Source: DASYXT01 sp035934555 (GTDB lineage Bacteria; Verrucomicrobiota; Verrucomicrobiia; Limisphaerales; UBA8199). From it: 64,000 nucleotides of DNA. A program made the translations under genes and the position numbers. Positions 34,613 to 43,560 of this stretch are shown here, in pieces (positions within the stretch are counted from its first letter, which is position 1; the number at the start of each line of letters is the position of its first letter). The notes beneath the pieces were generated by a model. It saw only the letters and a program-made list of their open reading frames with translations, searched no databases and had not been told where the DNA came from. The DNA lies in NCBI GenBank assembly GCA_035934555.1, contig DASYXT010000077.1:31399-95398 (forward strand), read 5' to 3'.

Positions 34613-37600
34613 TCAATGTCCCGCGCTGCTCCAGTTCTCGCCGAGAATGCCGAAATCCGCGAAGTCAACTTTGCCATCGGCATTCAAATCAGTGGACAAG
34701 CCGCTCTGTTGCTTGAGCCAGTCGTGAGTGAGTAACTGCAAATCCAGCAAGTCCACACTGCCATCGGCGTTAATGTCACCCGGCGCGCAGTAATAGAGCG
34801 AAACATTGTCGAGGAAAACAGTCGCGGCCGAGCCGCCGAGGTTGAAAATGATGCTGGCGTTGAAGTCAGAAGGCGCAGCCATGGTGAAGACATACCGGTA
34901 GTGGTTATGAACCGGTGTCAAATAGGCGCTGGTTGCTCCGCCGTAAAACTGGTTTGGCGACGCGCTTTGCGCCACTTCCGCCTGGATATATCTGGTCTGC
35001 GAAGCCCAGGCGTCAAACTGAAGCACGTAGGTTTTGCCCTGAATGAGCGGTTTGCCGCTTTGCTTGAGTTGGATATTAGGCTGTGCGGTCGTTGCGTTGG
35101 TGATGTAAAACTGACTCACGCCGCTGGCGGTGGTCCAACTGGCGGAGGCGCCGTTGGTGACGGTCCAGACCCAGGACGAGGTTCCCTGGGAGAAATCTCC
35201 GTTGCCGAGCATGTTTTGGCCAGGGTTGATGATGTTGACAGTGGCGCTTTGCTCATTGGAGCCAGGGCCTTCGACACCTTGTTTGTTGACGGCAGTGACG
35301 TGGAAGAAATAAGTCAGGCCGTTGGTGAGGCCGGTAAGCCGTTTAAGAGTCACACCTGAGGTGGCCAGCAGGTTGGTTGATTGGGAAGTCGGGCCGCCAT
35401 AAATTTTGTAATAGGCCACGTTCGTATCTCCGAACTGGTTGAAAATCAAAGTAATATTGTCGGGATAAGGTTCCACAATCAGATACGGGGACAGCGCAGA
35501 GCCTTGCCAGGGGCAGCGCCATGTCCGATAGGCTTCCCATTGCGCCACCCAGTTCATCTCGAAAGCCTTGCTCCCGTCTGGCCGCACCTCCGTCAGCTTT
35601 GGCAGGCTGCCGATGGCCCAATCAATGAGAGTATTGCCGTTAGTGAGGCGTTGAACGTCTCCCATGTAAAAAGAGTAAATACTCGACGTCGGCGGATTCG
35701 GATATTGCCATATAAGAGTCGCGGTCATGTTGGTCGTATTCAGCAGATACTCGACGCCGCGCGACATGGGCGGGTTATGCAGGTTTCCGTTGTCGAAAAT
35801 TGTGTAGTCGTTGGTGGTTACCATTCTGATCGCGTGCTGGTTGCGCGTACCGTTTAAAGGATCATTGACGAAAGTGAACTGGCCGTGGCCGCCGCCCATG
35901 CGCCAGATGACGTCGCCGGTGTCACGATTAATCTTGGTGATTTCACTCGTGTTGCGCGAAGACAAGAGAAGGTTGCCATCAGTATCAATATCAATCGCGT
36001 TCATGTGCGGAAAATCGAAGCTGCTGCTCGTCAGATCGATGAAGGCCTGCTCGTCCAAAATGTCGATATGGTCCCACGCCCGCCACTGAAGAATCAGTTC
36101 CCCGGCCGGTGTGAACTCCTGGATGGCGCATTCGGTGACCGAGGCGGCGGTATTTCCGCCCACGACATAGCGGCTCATATCGACAGTTCCGGTTCCCACG
36201 ACCAGGAGCAGGTAGGTTCCATCTGGGAGGACCTGTAGCTCGTGTTCGTCACAAGCATAGCCATTGGCCCCAAAGTATTGGGCGATCTGCTGGTAATTGG
36301 TATTAAACCCGTTGTAATGGTTTCCTCCGTCCCGGGCCTGCATCGTCATAACTCCGTTGTGCTGGACTACCATGTCGCGCCGCTCGTCGGGATATTTGCT
36401 ATACCAAATGGGATTGCCTTGGTTATCGAAAATGACATTAAAGGGGTCCCCGCCGCCGCCGCGGTTATCGATGAAGATAGGGTCGGGATCCGGGTTATTA
36501 TTCGTCGTGATGGCGATCCAGGGGAAATCACTTGGGACGGACACACCGTTTGACATGATGCCGGCAATGCCGATGGAGGCGGCCAAGGTTTGTACCCGCG
36601 GAGCCGGATTGGCGTTCTGACGTGCCCGGGCTGGGATAGTCGCCGCGACGGCGAGCTGCGGGAACCTGTCGGGCCAATGGCCGCCCACCATGAATTGGTA
36701 CTGGTAGGGCGCCAGCGGACCACCTCCCGCTGGTGGAACTCCGGGTGCCAACGAGACGGTTACCGCTTCATTTGCGGAAAAGCCCGCATTCATGCGGAAC
36801 ATCACCGTCCGGCCATCAGCCGCGATTCTGGTTGTGCCGGTATGAATGCCGCTTACCGCGCCCGTAACCTGAATGAAGCTGGCAAGATTGGTCAGCGCGG
36901 CGGGCGAAACAGAGTTGAAGCGTACCAGGATCAAACTGGTTTGAGGCAGGGTATATTCGGCGCCCGGCACGGGCGACAGATAGGCATAACCCAGCGGATG
37001 ATAATCGGTTCTTGATTGGACGCGCACAATGACCGTCTGGCGGTTGGTTTTTTGGCCATCCGCGGCGCTGAATTGGAGCACATACATGCCGGGAACATCA
37101 AAGGACGCGGTGGGGTTGTTCGTAAAAAAAGTCCATGGCGGATTGGGTGAACCCTGGTAGGTAAAAGCTTCGCCATTGGTTGGATTTCCGGTCCAGACAA
37201 CGCCACTGCTGGCGGCGGGCTGCGACAGCACCGACCAACCCCAGCGTAGCTTATTGGGGTCGTTCGGAGCCGGGCTGGCCGGATTGGCGGGCAGCGGATA
37301 GCCGTCGTCGCTGACAATGGCCGTTAATGGGACATTAGTCGGGGCGTAAAAGTCCAGCTCACCGGCCGTGGTTAGGCTCGGGGTGTTATTGAACCCGGCC
37401 AAAGTGGACCCATAAAGTTCCACCACGTCTGAGGCCGTCAGCGCGCGATTGTAAAAACGCACTTCATCAATTTGTCCCTGCCATTGGCGCGAAAGAACGC
37501 CGCCGTTAATCCAGGCGCCAATAGTCACCGGATCGCTGCCACTGGTGTTAATCAAGCCGCTGACAGCCGCGCTGGCTTCCAAAGTGCCATTGATGTAAAG

Positions 37601-38134
37601 GTTGGCGCCGACCCCGTTTTGATAAGTGCCGACCAGATGCAGCCAGCGTTTGGGCACAGCGATGTCCGTGGTGCCGCCGTTCGGGCCATAACCACCGGAC
37701 AGTCCGTTCATGTGAAAGGCGACATAGTCGGATGTGCCGTTCCGATGCAACCGCCAGGACCAATCGCCGCGGCAGAAAATCGTCTGCCAGGCCTGAGTAA
37801 ACGCATCCACCGATACCCAAGCGGCCAGAGTGACGTTTGAGGTCACATTGAAATCCGGGGCGTTGGGGATTTGGACGTAGAAATTGCCGTCAAAACTGAG
37901 CGCTTTTCCTAATCCAGTCGGTCCGGCCACAAGCGTTGGCGCTCTTAAGGTATTCTGGTCCTGCCGGCAAATGCCGTTGTGCCCGTTGCCGGTTTGGTCC
38001 ACAACCGTTTCACCGACAATTCCCTGCAGCCCTTCAAAATTGTAGTAGGCAACCAGGCCGTTGGTAATATCTGCGCGTGCCACGAGAGCGGCGAGCAACC
38101 ATGCGGCGGTCCAAATCAAAAGGTGCTGCTTCAT
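34613..38134 (-). CDS. Large secreted LamG / ASST / dockerin protein
   Basis: An 1173-residue extracellular protein. Domain order: signal peptide 1-21; LamG/concanavalin domain about 25-235 (GLVAYYNFEGLQG, ALSFDGNFYVQIPN, IDEVRFYNRALTASDVVEL); PKD/Ig-like 255-375; an SbsA-type Ig domain about 385-475; an arylsulfotransferase-like propeller about 500-910 (DEHELQVLPDGTYLLLVVG, RNQHAIRMVTTNDYTIFDNG); FnIII about 915-995; a carbohydrate-binding-like jelly roll about 1000-1105; and a type I dockerin at the C-terminus with two calcium-loop repeats (GDINADGSVDLLDLQLL and DLNADGKVDFADFGIL). A cohesin-like gene lies 30 bases upstream on the same strand. Confidence 0.8.
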   Translation of the reverse strand: MKQHLLIWTAAWLLAALVARADITNGLVAYYNFEGLQGIVGETVVDQTGNGHNGICRQDQNTLRAPTLVAGPTGLGKALSFDGNFYVQIPNAPDFNVTSNVTLAAWVSVDAFTQAWQTIFCRGDWSWRLHRNGTSDYVAFHMNGLSGGYGPNGGTTDIAVPKRWLHLVGTYQNGVGANLYINGTLEASAAVSGLINTSGSDPVTIGAWINGGVLSRQWQGQIDEVRFYNRALTASDVVELYGSTLAGFNNTPSLTTAGELDFYAPTNVPLTAIVSDDGYPLPANPASPAPNDPNKLRWGWSVLSQPAASSGVVWTGNPTNGEAFTYQGSPNPPWTFFTNNPTASFDVPGMYVLQFSAADGQKTNRQTVIVRVQSRTDYHPLGYAYLSPVPGAEYTLPQTSLILVRFNSVSPAALTNLASFIQVTGAVSGIHTGTTRIAADGRTVMFRMNAGFSANEAVTVSLAPGVPPAGGGPLAPYQYQFMVGGHWPDRFPQLAVAATIPARARQNANPAPRVQTLAASIGIAGIMSNGVSVPSDFPWIAITTNNNPDPDPIFIDNRGGGGDPFNVIFDNQGNPIWYSKYPDERRDMVVQHNGVMTMQARDGGNHYNGFNTNYQQIAQYFGANGYACDEHELQVLPDGTYLLLVVGTGTVDMSRYVVGGNTAASVTECAIQEFTPAGELILQWRAWDHIDILDEQAFIDLTSSSFDFPHMNAIDIDTDGNLLLSSRNTSEITKINRDTGDVIWRMGGGHGQFTFVNDPLNGTRNQHAIRMVTTNDYTIFDNGNLHNPPMSRGVEYLLNTTNMTATLIWQYPNPPTSSIYSFYMGDVQRLTNGNTLIDWAIGSLPKLTEVRPDGSKAFEMNWVAQWEAYRTWRCPWQGSALSPYLIVEPYPDNITLIFNQFGDTNVAYYKIYGGPTSQSTNLLATSGVTLKRLTGLTNGLTYFFHVTAVNKQGVEGPGSNEQSATVNIINPGQNMLGNGDFSQGTSSWVWTVTNGASASWTTASGVSQFYITNATTAQPNIQLKQSGKPLIQGKTYVLQFDAWASQTRYIQAEVAQSASPNQFYGGATSAYLTPVHNHYRYVFTMAAPSDFNASIIFNLGGSAATVFLDNVSLYYCAPGDINADGSVDLLDLQLLTHDWLKQQSGLSTDLNADGKVDFADFGILGENWSSAGH

Positions 38135-38164
38135 AGGCGGCTTGGGAAACCCCGGGGGGCGGGG

Positions 38165-38953
38165 TTAATGGTGATGAACGCGATAAAATCTGGCGGCCAG
38201 GGTGGGACTTTCCGTGTAGGTGCCGGTGCTGTTGCCGGTCGCCACCCACGGGCCGATGGGCGCGGCGGCAGTTTCCAATTCGCCGTCCTGAAACAGGATC
38301 GTGAAAACACCGTTATTCAGGCTGGTGCCGACGATGGCAGGACCAACCAGAGCGCCGGTGAACTGTGGTGTCAGCGCTAAATCGGGCGGCGAGGCGATTA
38401 GCCCGCCGCGGCTCAGGTTCGGAGCAATCGTTACCTTGGCCGTTACGCTGAGCTGGACGCTGCACAACGTGCCGGTCGCACCCGGGATGGCCGCGGGCAC
38501 CGTCGGGTCCCAAATCGCGCCCAGTTCAAGGGTCACGCCACTCGAGTACAACCCCGGCAGAGTGTCGGTTGGGTTATCCGCCACGACCGCCAGCGGACTG
38601 TATCCGGGCGTGCTCCAACTCGCATTGGTACCGGAGCTGACGGTGACATTGTCGCGGAAGGAAGCGGGGAAAAAGCCGTAGCCCTGGGCCTGGGCTGTGC
38701 TGGGACCGCGAAAATAGTTAGTAACTCCAAGGATCTCACCGCGATCCACCGACACATCCAGCGCGAAGGCCCGCACCACTTCACCGGCGGTGCACTGGTA
38801 GTTGATGTTCGCCACCCCGTTGGCGTCCTGCACATAAACGCGCACTGCCGCCTTGCCCTGCAATCCCACCAGTAACAAACCTATGAAGAATATTGGCCAG
38901 TTCAATTCAATTAGAGGTGCAGCGCGGCGGCGGTTCACAAAGATCACCTGCAT
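38165..38953 (-). CDS. Secreted cohesin-like domain protein
   Basis: A 262-residue exported protein; hydrophobic segment at about 19-35 (WPIFFIGLLLVGLQGKA) acts as signal or anchor. The beta-rich remainder begins VRVYVQDANGVANINYQCTA and continues with GEVVRAFALDVSVDRGEI, LELGAIWDP, LCSVQLSVTAKVTIAPNLSR and GGLI, a pattern I associate with cohesin-like proteins of Planctomycetes/Verrucomicrobia. The C-terminus ends ARFYRVHHH, like neighbouring secreted proteins. It is the upstream partner of the dockerin-bearing protein, so binding between them is an attractive inference. Cohesin assignment is by pattern only. Confidence 0.5.
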   Translation of the reverse strand: MQVIFVNRRRAAPLIELNWPIFFIGLLLVGLQGKAAVRVYVQDANGVANINYQCTAGEVVRAFALDVSVDRGEILGVTNYFRGPSTAQAQGYGFFPASFRDNVTVSSGTNASWSTPGYSPLAVVADNPTDTLPGLYSSGVTLELGAIWDPTVPAAIPGATGTLCSVQLSVTAKVTIAPNLSRGGLIASPPDLALTPQFTGALVGPAIVGTSLNNGVFTILFQDGELETAAAPIGPWVATGNSTGTYTESPTLAARFYRVHHH

Positions 38954-39135
38954 TCAGTAAGCACTGCTCGCCGAAAATTGTCAATGAATTTGTCCGGTTC
39001 TTCCTGTTATTGGCGCATTCCCGCCCGAGATGTTTAGCAAGTCTTATGATTGACGGGGTGGTTCTATCGTCAGAAGTTTCATCAATTCGAAAACGTCGGT
39101 CTTGGCCGCAGGCCCGACGAAGTGCGGCTGTTCTC

Positions 39136-40044
39136 CTACCCAATGCTCTCCGCCTGAGTAGGCCCGAGCGCGGTCACATCGACGGCGACGCGGAGCGTCT
39201 GGGTCTCGCCGCCAACCAGCACACCGCGAATCGGGCAGATATCAGCATAATCTCGTCCCCAAGCCAGCGTGATATGGCGCATAGACGGAAAGCAGTTGTT
39301 GGTGGGGTCCACGTCGAGCCAGCCAAATCCTGGGCAAAAGAAGCTTACCCAGGCATGCGAGGCATCGACACCGCGAAGCTTGGGTTGGCCGGGCGAGGCC
39401 TCGGTTTCGATGTAGCCGCTGACATATCTCGCCGGCAAACCGTGTGAGCGCAAGCAAGCAACCTCAAGATGCGCGAGGTCCTGGCAGACCCCACGCCGCC
39501 GATGCAGCACCTCTTCGACGGGCGTGGTCACCGTGGTTGCTGCCGGGTCAAAGACAAAATCCTCGTAGATGCGCCGTGTTAAATCGGCTACGGCCTCCAG
39601 CACCGGCCGTCGCGGGACGAACGAGGGTTGCGTATATGGGGCGAACTGCTCCGGGGCCGGCACCAGCGGAGAAGGGTAAGTGAATTCAAGCGCTTCCAAG
39701 GTCTGCTCCGGATGGCCATCGCGGCAACTCGCCCGCACCCATTCCCACGATGGAGTTTCCAACAGGTCGGGAATGAAGACGGGGTTGACCGCCACCCGGC
39801 CCTGAGCAGTTATGACGAAGGTCTTGTGCGAGGTTTCGACTCCCACAAAATGCGTCAGATTGCCAAAGTAATCACTGCGGATGCGCATGGTTTCGGGTCC
39901 TGGTTGGACGGAGAGATGATGTTCGAGGCAACGCTGCCTTGTCGAATCGCGTGGGGTCAGCCGCAACAGATGATGTGAGACGGATACCTCCCCGAGGTAC
40001 TCGTAGGTGCTGGTGTGGCTGATTTCGAACAGAAGTCTTTTCAC
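39136..40044 (-). CDS. Transglutaminase-like protein (short)
   Basis: A 302-residue cytoplasmic protein with the bacterial transglutaminase N-terminal domain (LLFEISHTSTYEYLGEVSVS, HHLLRLTPR) and the papain-like core. The catalytic triad is visible: Cys in RRRGVCQDLAHLEV, His in VDASHAWVSFF and Asp in GWLDVDPTNN. It lies 16 bases downstream of the ATP-grasp/alpha-E fusion gene and ends the minus-strand cluster. In such clusters it is proposed to act as a peptidase or ligase on peptides made by the ATP-grasp enzyme. Confidence 0.88.
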   Translation of the reverse strand: MKRLLFEISHTSTYEYLGEVSVSHHLLRLTPRDSTRQRCLEHHLSVQPGPETMRIRSDYFGNLTHFVGVETSHKTFVITAQGRVAVNPVFIPDLLETPSWEWVRASCRDGHPEQTLEALEFTYPSPLVPAPEQFAPYTQPSFVPRRPVLEAVADLTRRIYEDFVFDPAATTVTTPVEEVLHRRRGVCQDLAHLEVACLRSHGLPARYVSGYIETEASPGQPKLRGVDASHAWVSFFCPGFGWLDVDPTNNCFPSMRHITLAWGRDYADICPIRGVLVGGETQTLRVAVDVTALGPTQAESIG

Positions 40045-40060
40045 AGTTACATGCAGTCGG

Positions 40061-42589
40061 CTAGCTGACGCGTGGCACCGTAAGATTGAAATACCGGCTG
40101 GTCACCTGATCGGACAGGACCAAAAGACTGCGGTTCCAGGTGTCCAGGAGGTCGAGCAGGGGCTGGCGTTTTCCCTCAGCCACCGCGGCCGCGAGTTCGG
40201 TGAGTTCGGCCGAGCGGACATTCTGGGCCAGGGCCGTCACAAACTCGTGCTCGGCCTGGAGCCCCGAGGTTTTGAGTTCAATGGCCATAATCCGCGCGTG
40301 TTCCCGCAACGCTTCGATCTGAAACAGCAGTGAACGCGGATTGGTTTGGTCCCGCAGCAGCAGTTCCAGCACAGCGCTCCAGGCCGGGGTGGCAAAATAA
40401 CGACGGCGGTAGGTCATGCTGCTATCGGCAATCTCTAACACCGGTTCGAGGACCGCGGCCGGCCGTGCTCGGACGGCCGCCGCGCCAGTGACCAGCCTGA
40501 GCACCGCCAGGCCGCGTTCCAGGCGTCGGCCTAAATCCAAAAAGCGCCACCCGAAACCCCTTGTCATGTTCTCCATTTCCATCCCTTCAAAGGCCGCCAG
40601 GTCGAGCACCAGTTTGTGAATCAAGGCCGTCGCGCTCGTCAATGGGAGACGCCCCAGCCGTGCCCGCCCGTCCATTTCCAATCGGCCGAGAATGCGCCAC
40701 ATATCGCCGGAAAAACGGTCGCGCACCGCGGCGGCAATCAGGCGGATGCGGCTCAGCAAGTCACGCACACCGCCCATTTGTTCTTGATGATAAAGCAGCC
40801 GCAGCATGTGCTCGGATAATTCGCTGCTCGGGAGCGTCCCTTTGGCAGCACCCGGCACGAGTTTCCATTGCGCGGCCAATTGCGCCAACTCGTTCCAATC
40901 GCCATGGGTCTCGACGCCGTTTTCGCCGGAAACACGGCCGAAAATGCACCTCAGCACACGGAGCAGTTGTGCGAGTCGCTCGGCGTAGCGGCCCAGCCAA
41001 AACAGATGATCGGCGGCGCGGCTGGGCACCCCGGCCGGCGCGCGGTCGCCTAAGAGCGGTTCACGATCTTCAGTCGCCCGCTCGGGCGGCGGCACCGAGC
41101 CATCGCTCAGAATCCACGTGTCTTTGCTCCCGCTGCCACTTTGCATTGAAACCAGGAGGTCCTCGGGGCTCTGCGACACCCGTGTCAACCCGCCTGGCAG
41201 CACAGCGAAGCGCTCTCCCCCTCTCGCCACATACGCGCGCACGACAATCGAACGGGCCGTAAAACGTCCCTCGGCCCACGCGGGAGCCTGGGAAAGCTTC
41301 GGTCGTTCCTGCCCGACGAATTGGCCGGGCGATGCGTTGATCAACTGGCTGAGCTTTGCCCGTTCTTCATCGGTCTGGCCGCACCCGGGCGGATGGCCAG
41401 GCAAAGGCGTGGCAGGCGAAGTGGCGAATGCCGGTTTGATGATTAATTCATCGAGGTGCTGCAGAACATAGTGATGTTCCTCGGGTTGGCCACACCACCA
41501 GGTAGCCAGCGAAGCCAGCCGCAGCTCCTGCGCCAGCAAGTTCCGGCAGAGCCCTGGCAAAAACGGCAGGAACGCAGGGCTTTCCATCAAGCCCGCACCG
41601 AGCGCGTTGGCCACGGTGACATTTCCGGCGCGACAAGCCTCCAGCAGCCCCGAGACACCAAGAAAGGAATCACCGCGCAATTCCAGCGGATCGCAGAACG
41701 CATCGTCCACACGGCGCAGGATGACATCGACCGACTGCAGTCCCTCGATGGTCCGCAGGAACACGCGGCGATCGCGAATTGTCAGGTCGGCTCCTTCGAC
41801 CAGCGCGAAACCAAGATGTCGCGCCAGGTACGCATGCTCGAAATAAGTTTCATTGTGCGGGCCGGGGGTGAGCAGGACAACGTTGGGGTGTTCGCGGCCC
41901 TCCGGCGCCAGGCGCAACAGCATCTCCCGCTGTTGCCGAAAGAAGCCGCCGAGCCGCTGGACCTTGCAATTGCGGATTTCCTCCGGCAACACGCGAGAAA
42001 TAACAGTGCGATTTTCCCAGGCATAGCCGGTTCCGCCAGGCGTCTGCGTGCGATCGGCCAGCACCCACCATTGGCCGTCAGGCGACCGGCCCAAATCGCA
42101 CGCGTGCAGGTGAACATACACCTCGGAGGGGACCGGGATGCCGCGGCACGCTCGCAAAAAGGCCGGATTGCCATAGAGGAGTTCCGGAGGCAGAAAACCG
42201 TCCCTGAGCAGGCGTTGGGGACCGCCGTAAATGTCTGACAGGATCAGATTGAACAGCCGATTGCGCTGGATTAAGCCAGACTCGAGCTGCGCCCATTCTC
42301 CGGCCGTGATCAGCAACGGTACCACGTCCAGGTCCCACGGCCGATCCCGTCCCTGCGGATCCCCGTAAATGTTGTAGGTGACCCCATGCTCGCGCAGAAT
42401 TCGACGTCCGCTTTCCCATCTGGAGGAAAGTTCATGCCGGCCCAGGTGCTCGAAAGAGTGAAGGAGCGGCCGCCAGTGGGGCCGTGGGCGACTGGCGCCC
42501 GCCTCGACCTCGTCAAAAACGCCTGGAGCGGCCGCGTAGTGCTCGAGCAGGCCCCCGTGTGGGTCGGCCGGTTCTTGAGTGTCACTCAT
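40061..42589 (-). CDS. Circularly permuted ATP-grasp / alpha-E fusion protein
   Basis: An 842-residue fusion. Residues about 75-500 are a circularly permuted ATP-grasp domain (TYNIYGDPQGRDRPWDLDVV, LLTPGPHNETYFEHAYLAR, VDDAFCDPLELRGDSFLGVS, and the terminal GSGSKDTWILSDG). Residues about 530-830 are an alpha-E (DUF403) helical domain (SRAADHLFWLGRYAERLAQL). The same two domains occur as separate genes at 47.0-49.5 kb. Such enzymes are predicted amide-bond ligases. It is followed by the short transglutaminase gene and divergent from vapBC. Confidence 0.88.
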   Translation of the reverse strand: MSDTQEPADPHGGLLEHYAAAPGVFDEVEAGASRPRPHWRPLLHSFEHLGRHELSSRWESGRRILREHGVTYNIYGDPQGRDRPWDLDVVPLLITAGEWAQLESGLIQRNRLFNLILSDIYGGPQRLLRDGFLPPELLYGNPAFLRACRGIPVPSEVYVHLHACDLGRSPDGQWWVLADRTQTPGGTGYAWENRTVISRVLPEEIRNCKVQRLGGFFRQQREMLLRLAPEGREHPNVVLLTPGPHNETYFEHAYLARHLGFALVEGADLTIRDRRVFLRTIEGLQSVDVILRRVDDAFCDPLELRGDSFLGVSGLLEACRAGNVTVANALGAGLMESPAFLPFLPGLCRNLLAQELRLASLATWWCGQPEEHHYVLQHLDELIIKPAFATSPATPLPGHPPGCGQTDEERAKLSQLINASPGQFVGQERPKLSQAPAWAEGRFTARSIVVRAYVARGGERFAVLPGGLTRVSQSPEDLLVSMQSGSGSKDTWILSDGSVPPPERATEDREPLLGDRAPAGVPSRAADHLFWLGRYAERLAQLLRVLRCIFGRVSGENGVETHGDWNELAQLAAQWKLVPGAAKGTLPSSELSEHMLRLLYHQEQMGGVRDLLSRIRLIAAAVRDRFSGDMWRILGRLEMDGRARLGRLPLTSATALIHKLVLDLAAFEGMEMENMTRGFGWRFLDLGRRLERGLAVLRLVTGAAAVRARPAAVLEPVLEIADSSMTYRRRYFATPAWSAVLELLLRDQTNPRSLLFQIEALREHARIMAIELKTSGLQAEHEFVTALAQNVRSAELTELAAAVAEGKRQPLLDLLDTWNRSLLVLSDQVTSRYFNLTVPRVS

Positions 42590-42732
42590 GCGGTGAGGCC
42601 CAACGTAGCAAGAGTCTTTTTAAATGCAACTGGACGTAAAACCCCCAAAACTCCCTCATGCTCGCTTGCATCGGCGCCGCGTTTTTGCCCGAATCCCTTG
42701 ACTGGAAGCAATGCTTCCATGATGCTCTCGAT

Positions 42733-42993
42733 ATGACGGCGACATTGTATAATCGAGGCCAGATGGTAATTCCGGCCAAGGCGAGGAAAGAAGCCCGGCT
42801 GAGCCAGGGTGATGTCCTGAGCGTTGAAATTCAAGGCGATGGCCGAATTCTACTCGTGCGTCTGCAAAGACCCAAGAAGCCGAAGCCCGCGAAAGCGCGA
42901 TTGCTACGACGCAAAGACACGCATCCGGTGCTGATCGGGACTCGCGCCCCTACCGAGCAGGAACTCAAGACCGCGTTGGCTGAGTTTCCATGA
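42733..42993 (+). CDS. vapB: AbrB/MazE-family antitoxin (VapB-like)
   Basis: An 86-residue DNA-binding antitoxin. The swapped-hairpin motif MTATLYNRGQMVIPAKARKE with a following GDVLSVEIQGDGRILLVRL defines the AbrB/SpoVT fold; the basic linker RPKKPKPAKARLLRR and acidic C-terminus would wrap the toxin. The ATG at 42733 is chosen because the fold starts there; an upstream ATG at 42658 adds unrelated sequence. It overlaps the toxin gene by 4 bases (ATGA). Confidence 0.85.
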   Translation: MTATLYNRGQMVIPAKARKEARLSQGDVLSVEIQGDGRILLVRLQRPKKPKPAKARLLRRKDTHPVLIGTRAPTEQELKTALAEFP

Positions 42994-43367
42994 AGTACCT
43001 GCTCGATACCAACGCGTTGCTGGCGGCGATTCTGACCGTCCACCCAAGCCACGCCCTCACCGATTCCTGGATAAGCCAGAGGGCGCTTGCGAGTTGCCCT
43101 CTTTCCGAGTTAGGTTTTCTTCGTATCAGCACTCACCCCCGCGCCTACAACGTCGGCATGGCTCTGGCGCGACAATCATTGGAAGCCTTTTTGGATGCTC
43201 ACAAGGTGGAACCCATTGCCGATGACCTGCCGGCGCTTAAATCCAAGGCCAGGCGAACCGAGGAGGTAACGGATTGTTACCTGGCCGATTTGGCCGCCGC
43301 CAAGGGCATGAAACTCGCCACTCTTGATACGGGCATCACACACCCCGCCGCCGAACTCATCCGGTAA
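42990..43367 (+). CDS. vapC: PIN-domain ribonuclease toxin (VapC)
   Basis: A 125-residue PIN-domain toxin that would cleave RNA, often tRNA, when freed from its antitoxin. The acidic metal-binding residues are in place: Asp6 (YLLDTNALL), Glu40 (PLSELGF), Asp95 (VTDCYLADLA) and Asp113 (TLDTG). The start overlaps the antitoxin stop. The pair lies on the opposite strand inside the ATP-grasp/transglutaminase cluster. The 190 bases after it hold nothing recognisable. Confidence 0.9.
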   Translation: MKYLLDTNALLAAILTVHPSHALTDSWISQRALASCPLSELGFLRISTHPRAYNVGMALARQSLEAFLDAHKVEPIADDLPALKSKARRTEEVTDCYLADLAAAKGMKLATLDTGITHPAAELIR

Positions 43368-43560
43368 TGCTGCGCGGTGGGGCGACTGGCAAACAAGTCG
43401 GCGCTGGAGCCGTTACAACCGCGCTTGGCGGCTGCTCGTTGCTCTTCACGCGGCTGGATGCTGCGGACCGCGCCTTGCTCAATACGACCGCATCGGCCTT
43501 GAGCACGATCCTGCGCAAATCACCATTCAAAACGTGCCCACTTAATTGCTGAACGTCAGG

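Noticed and set aside
43368..43560. Short frames downstream of vapC
   Set aside because: No start context, no motif, and overlapping frames in all phases; read as non-coding.
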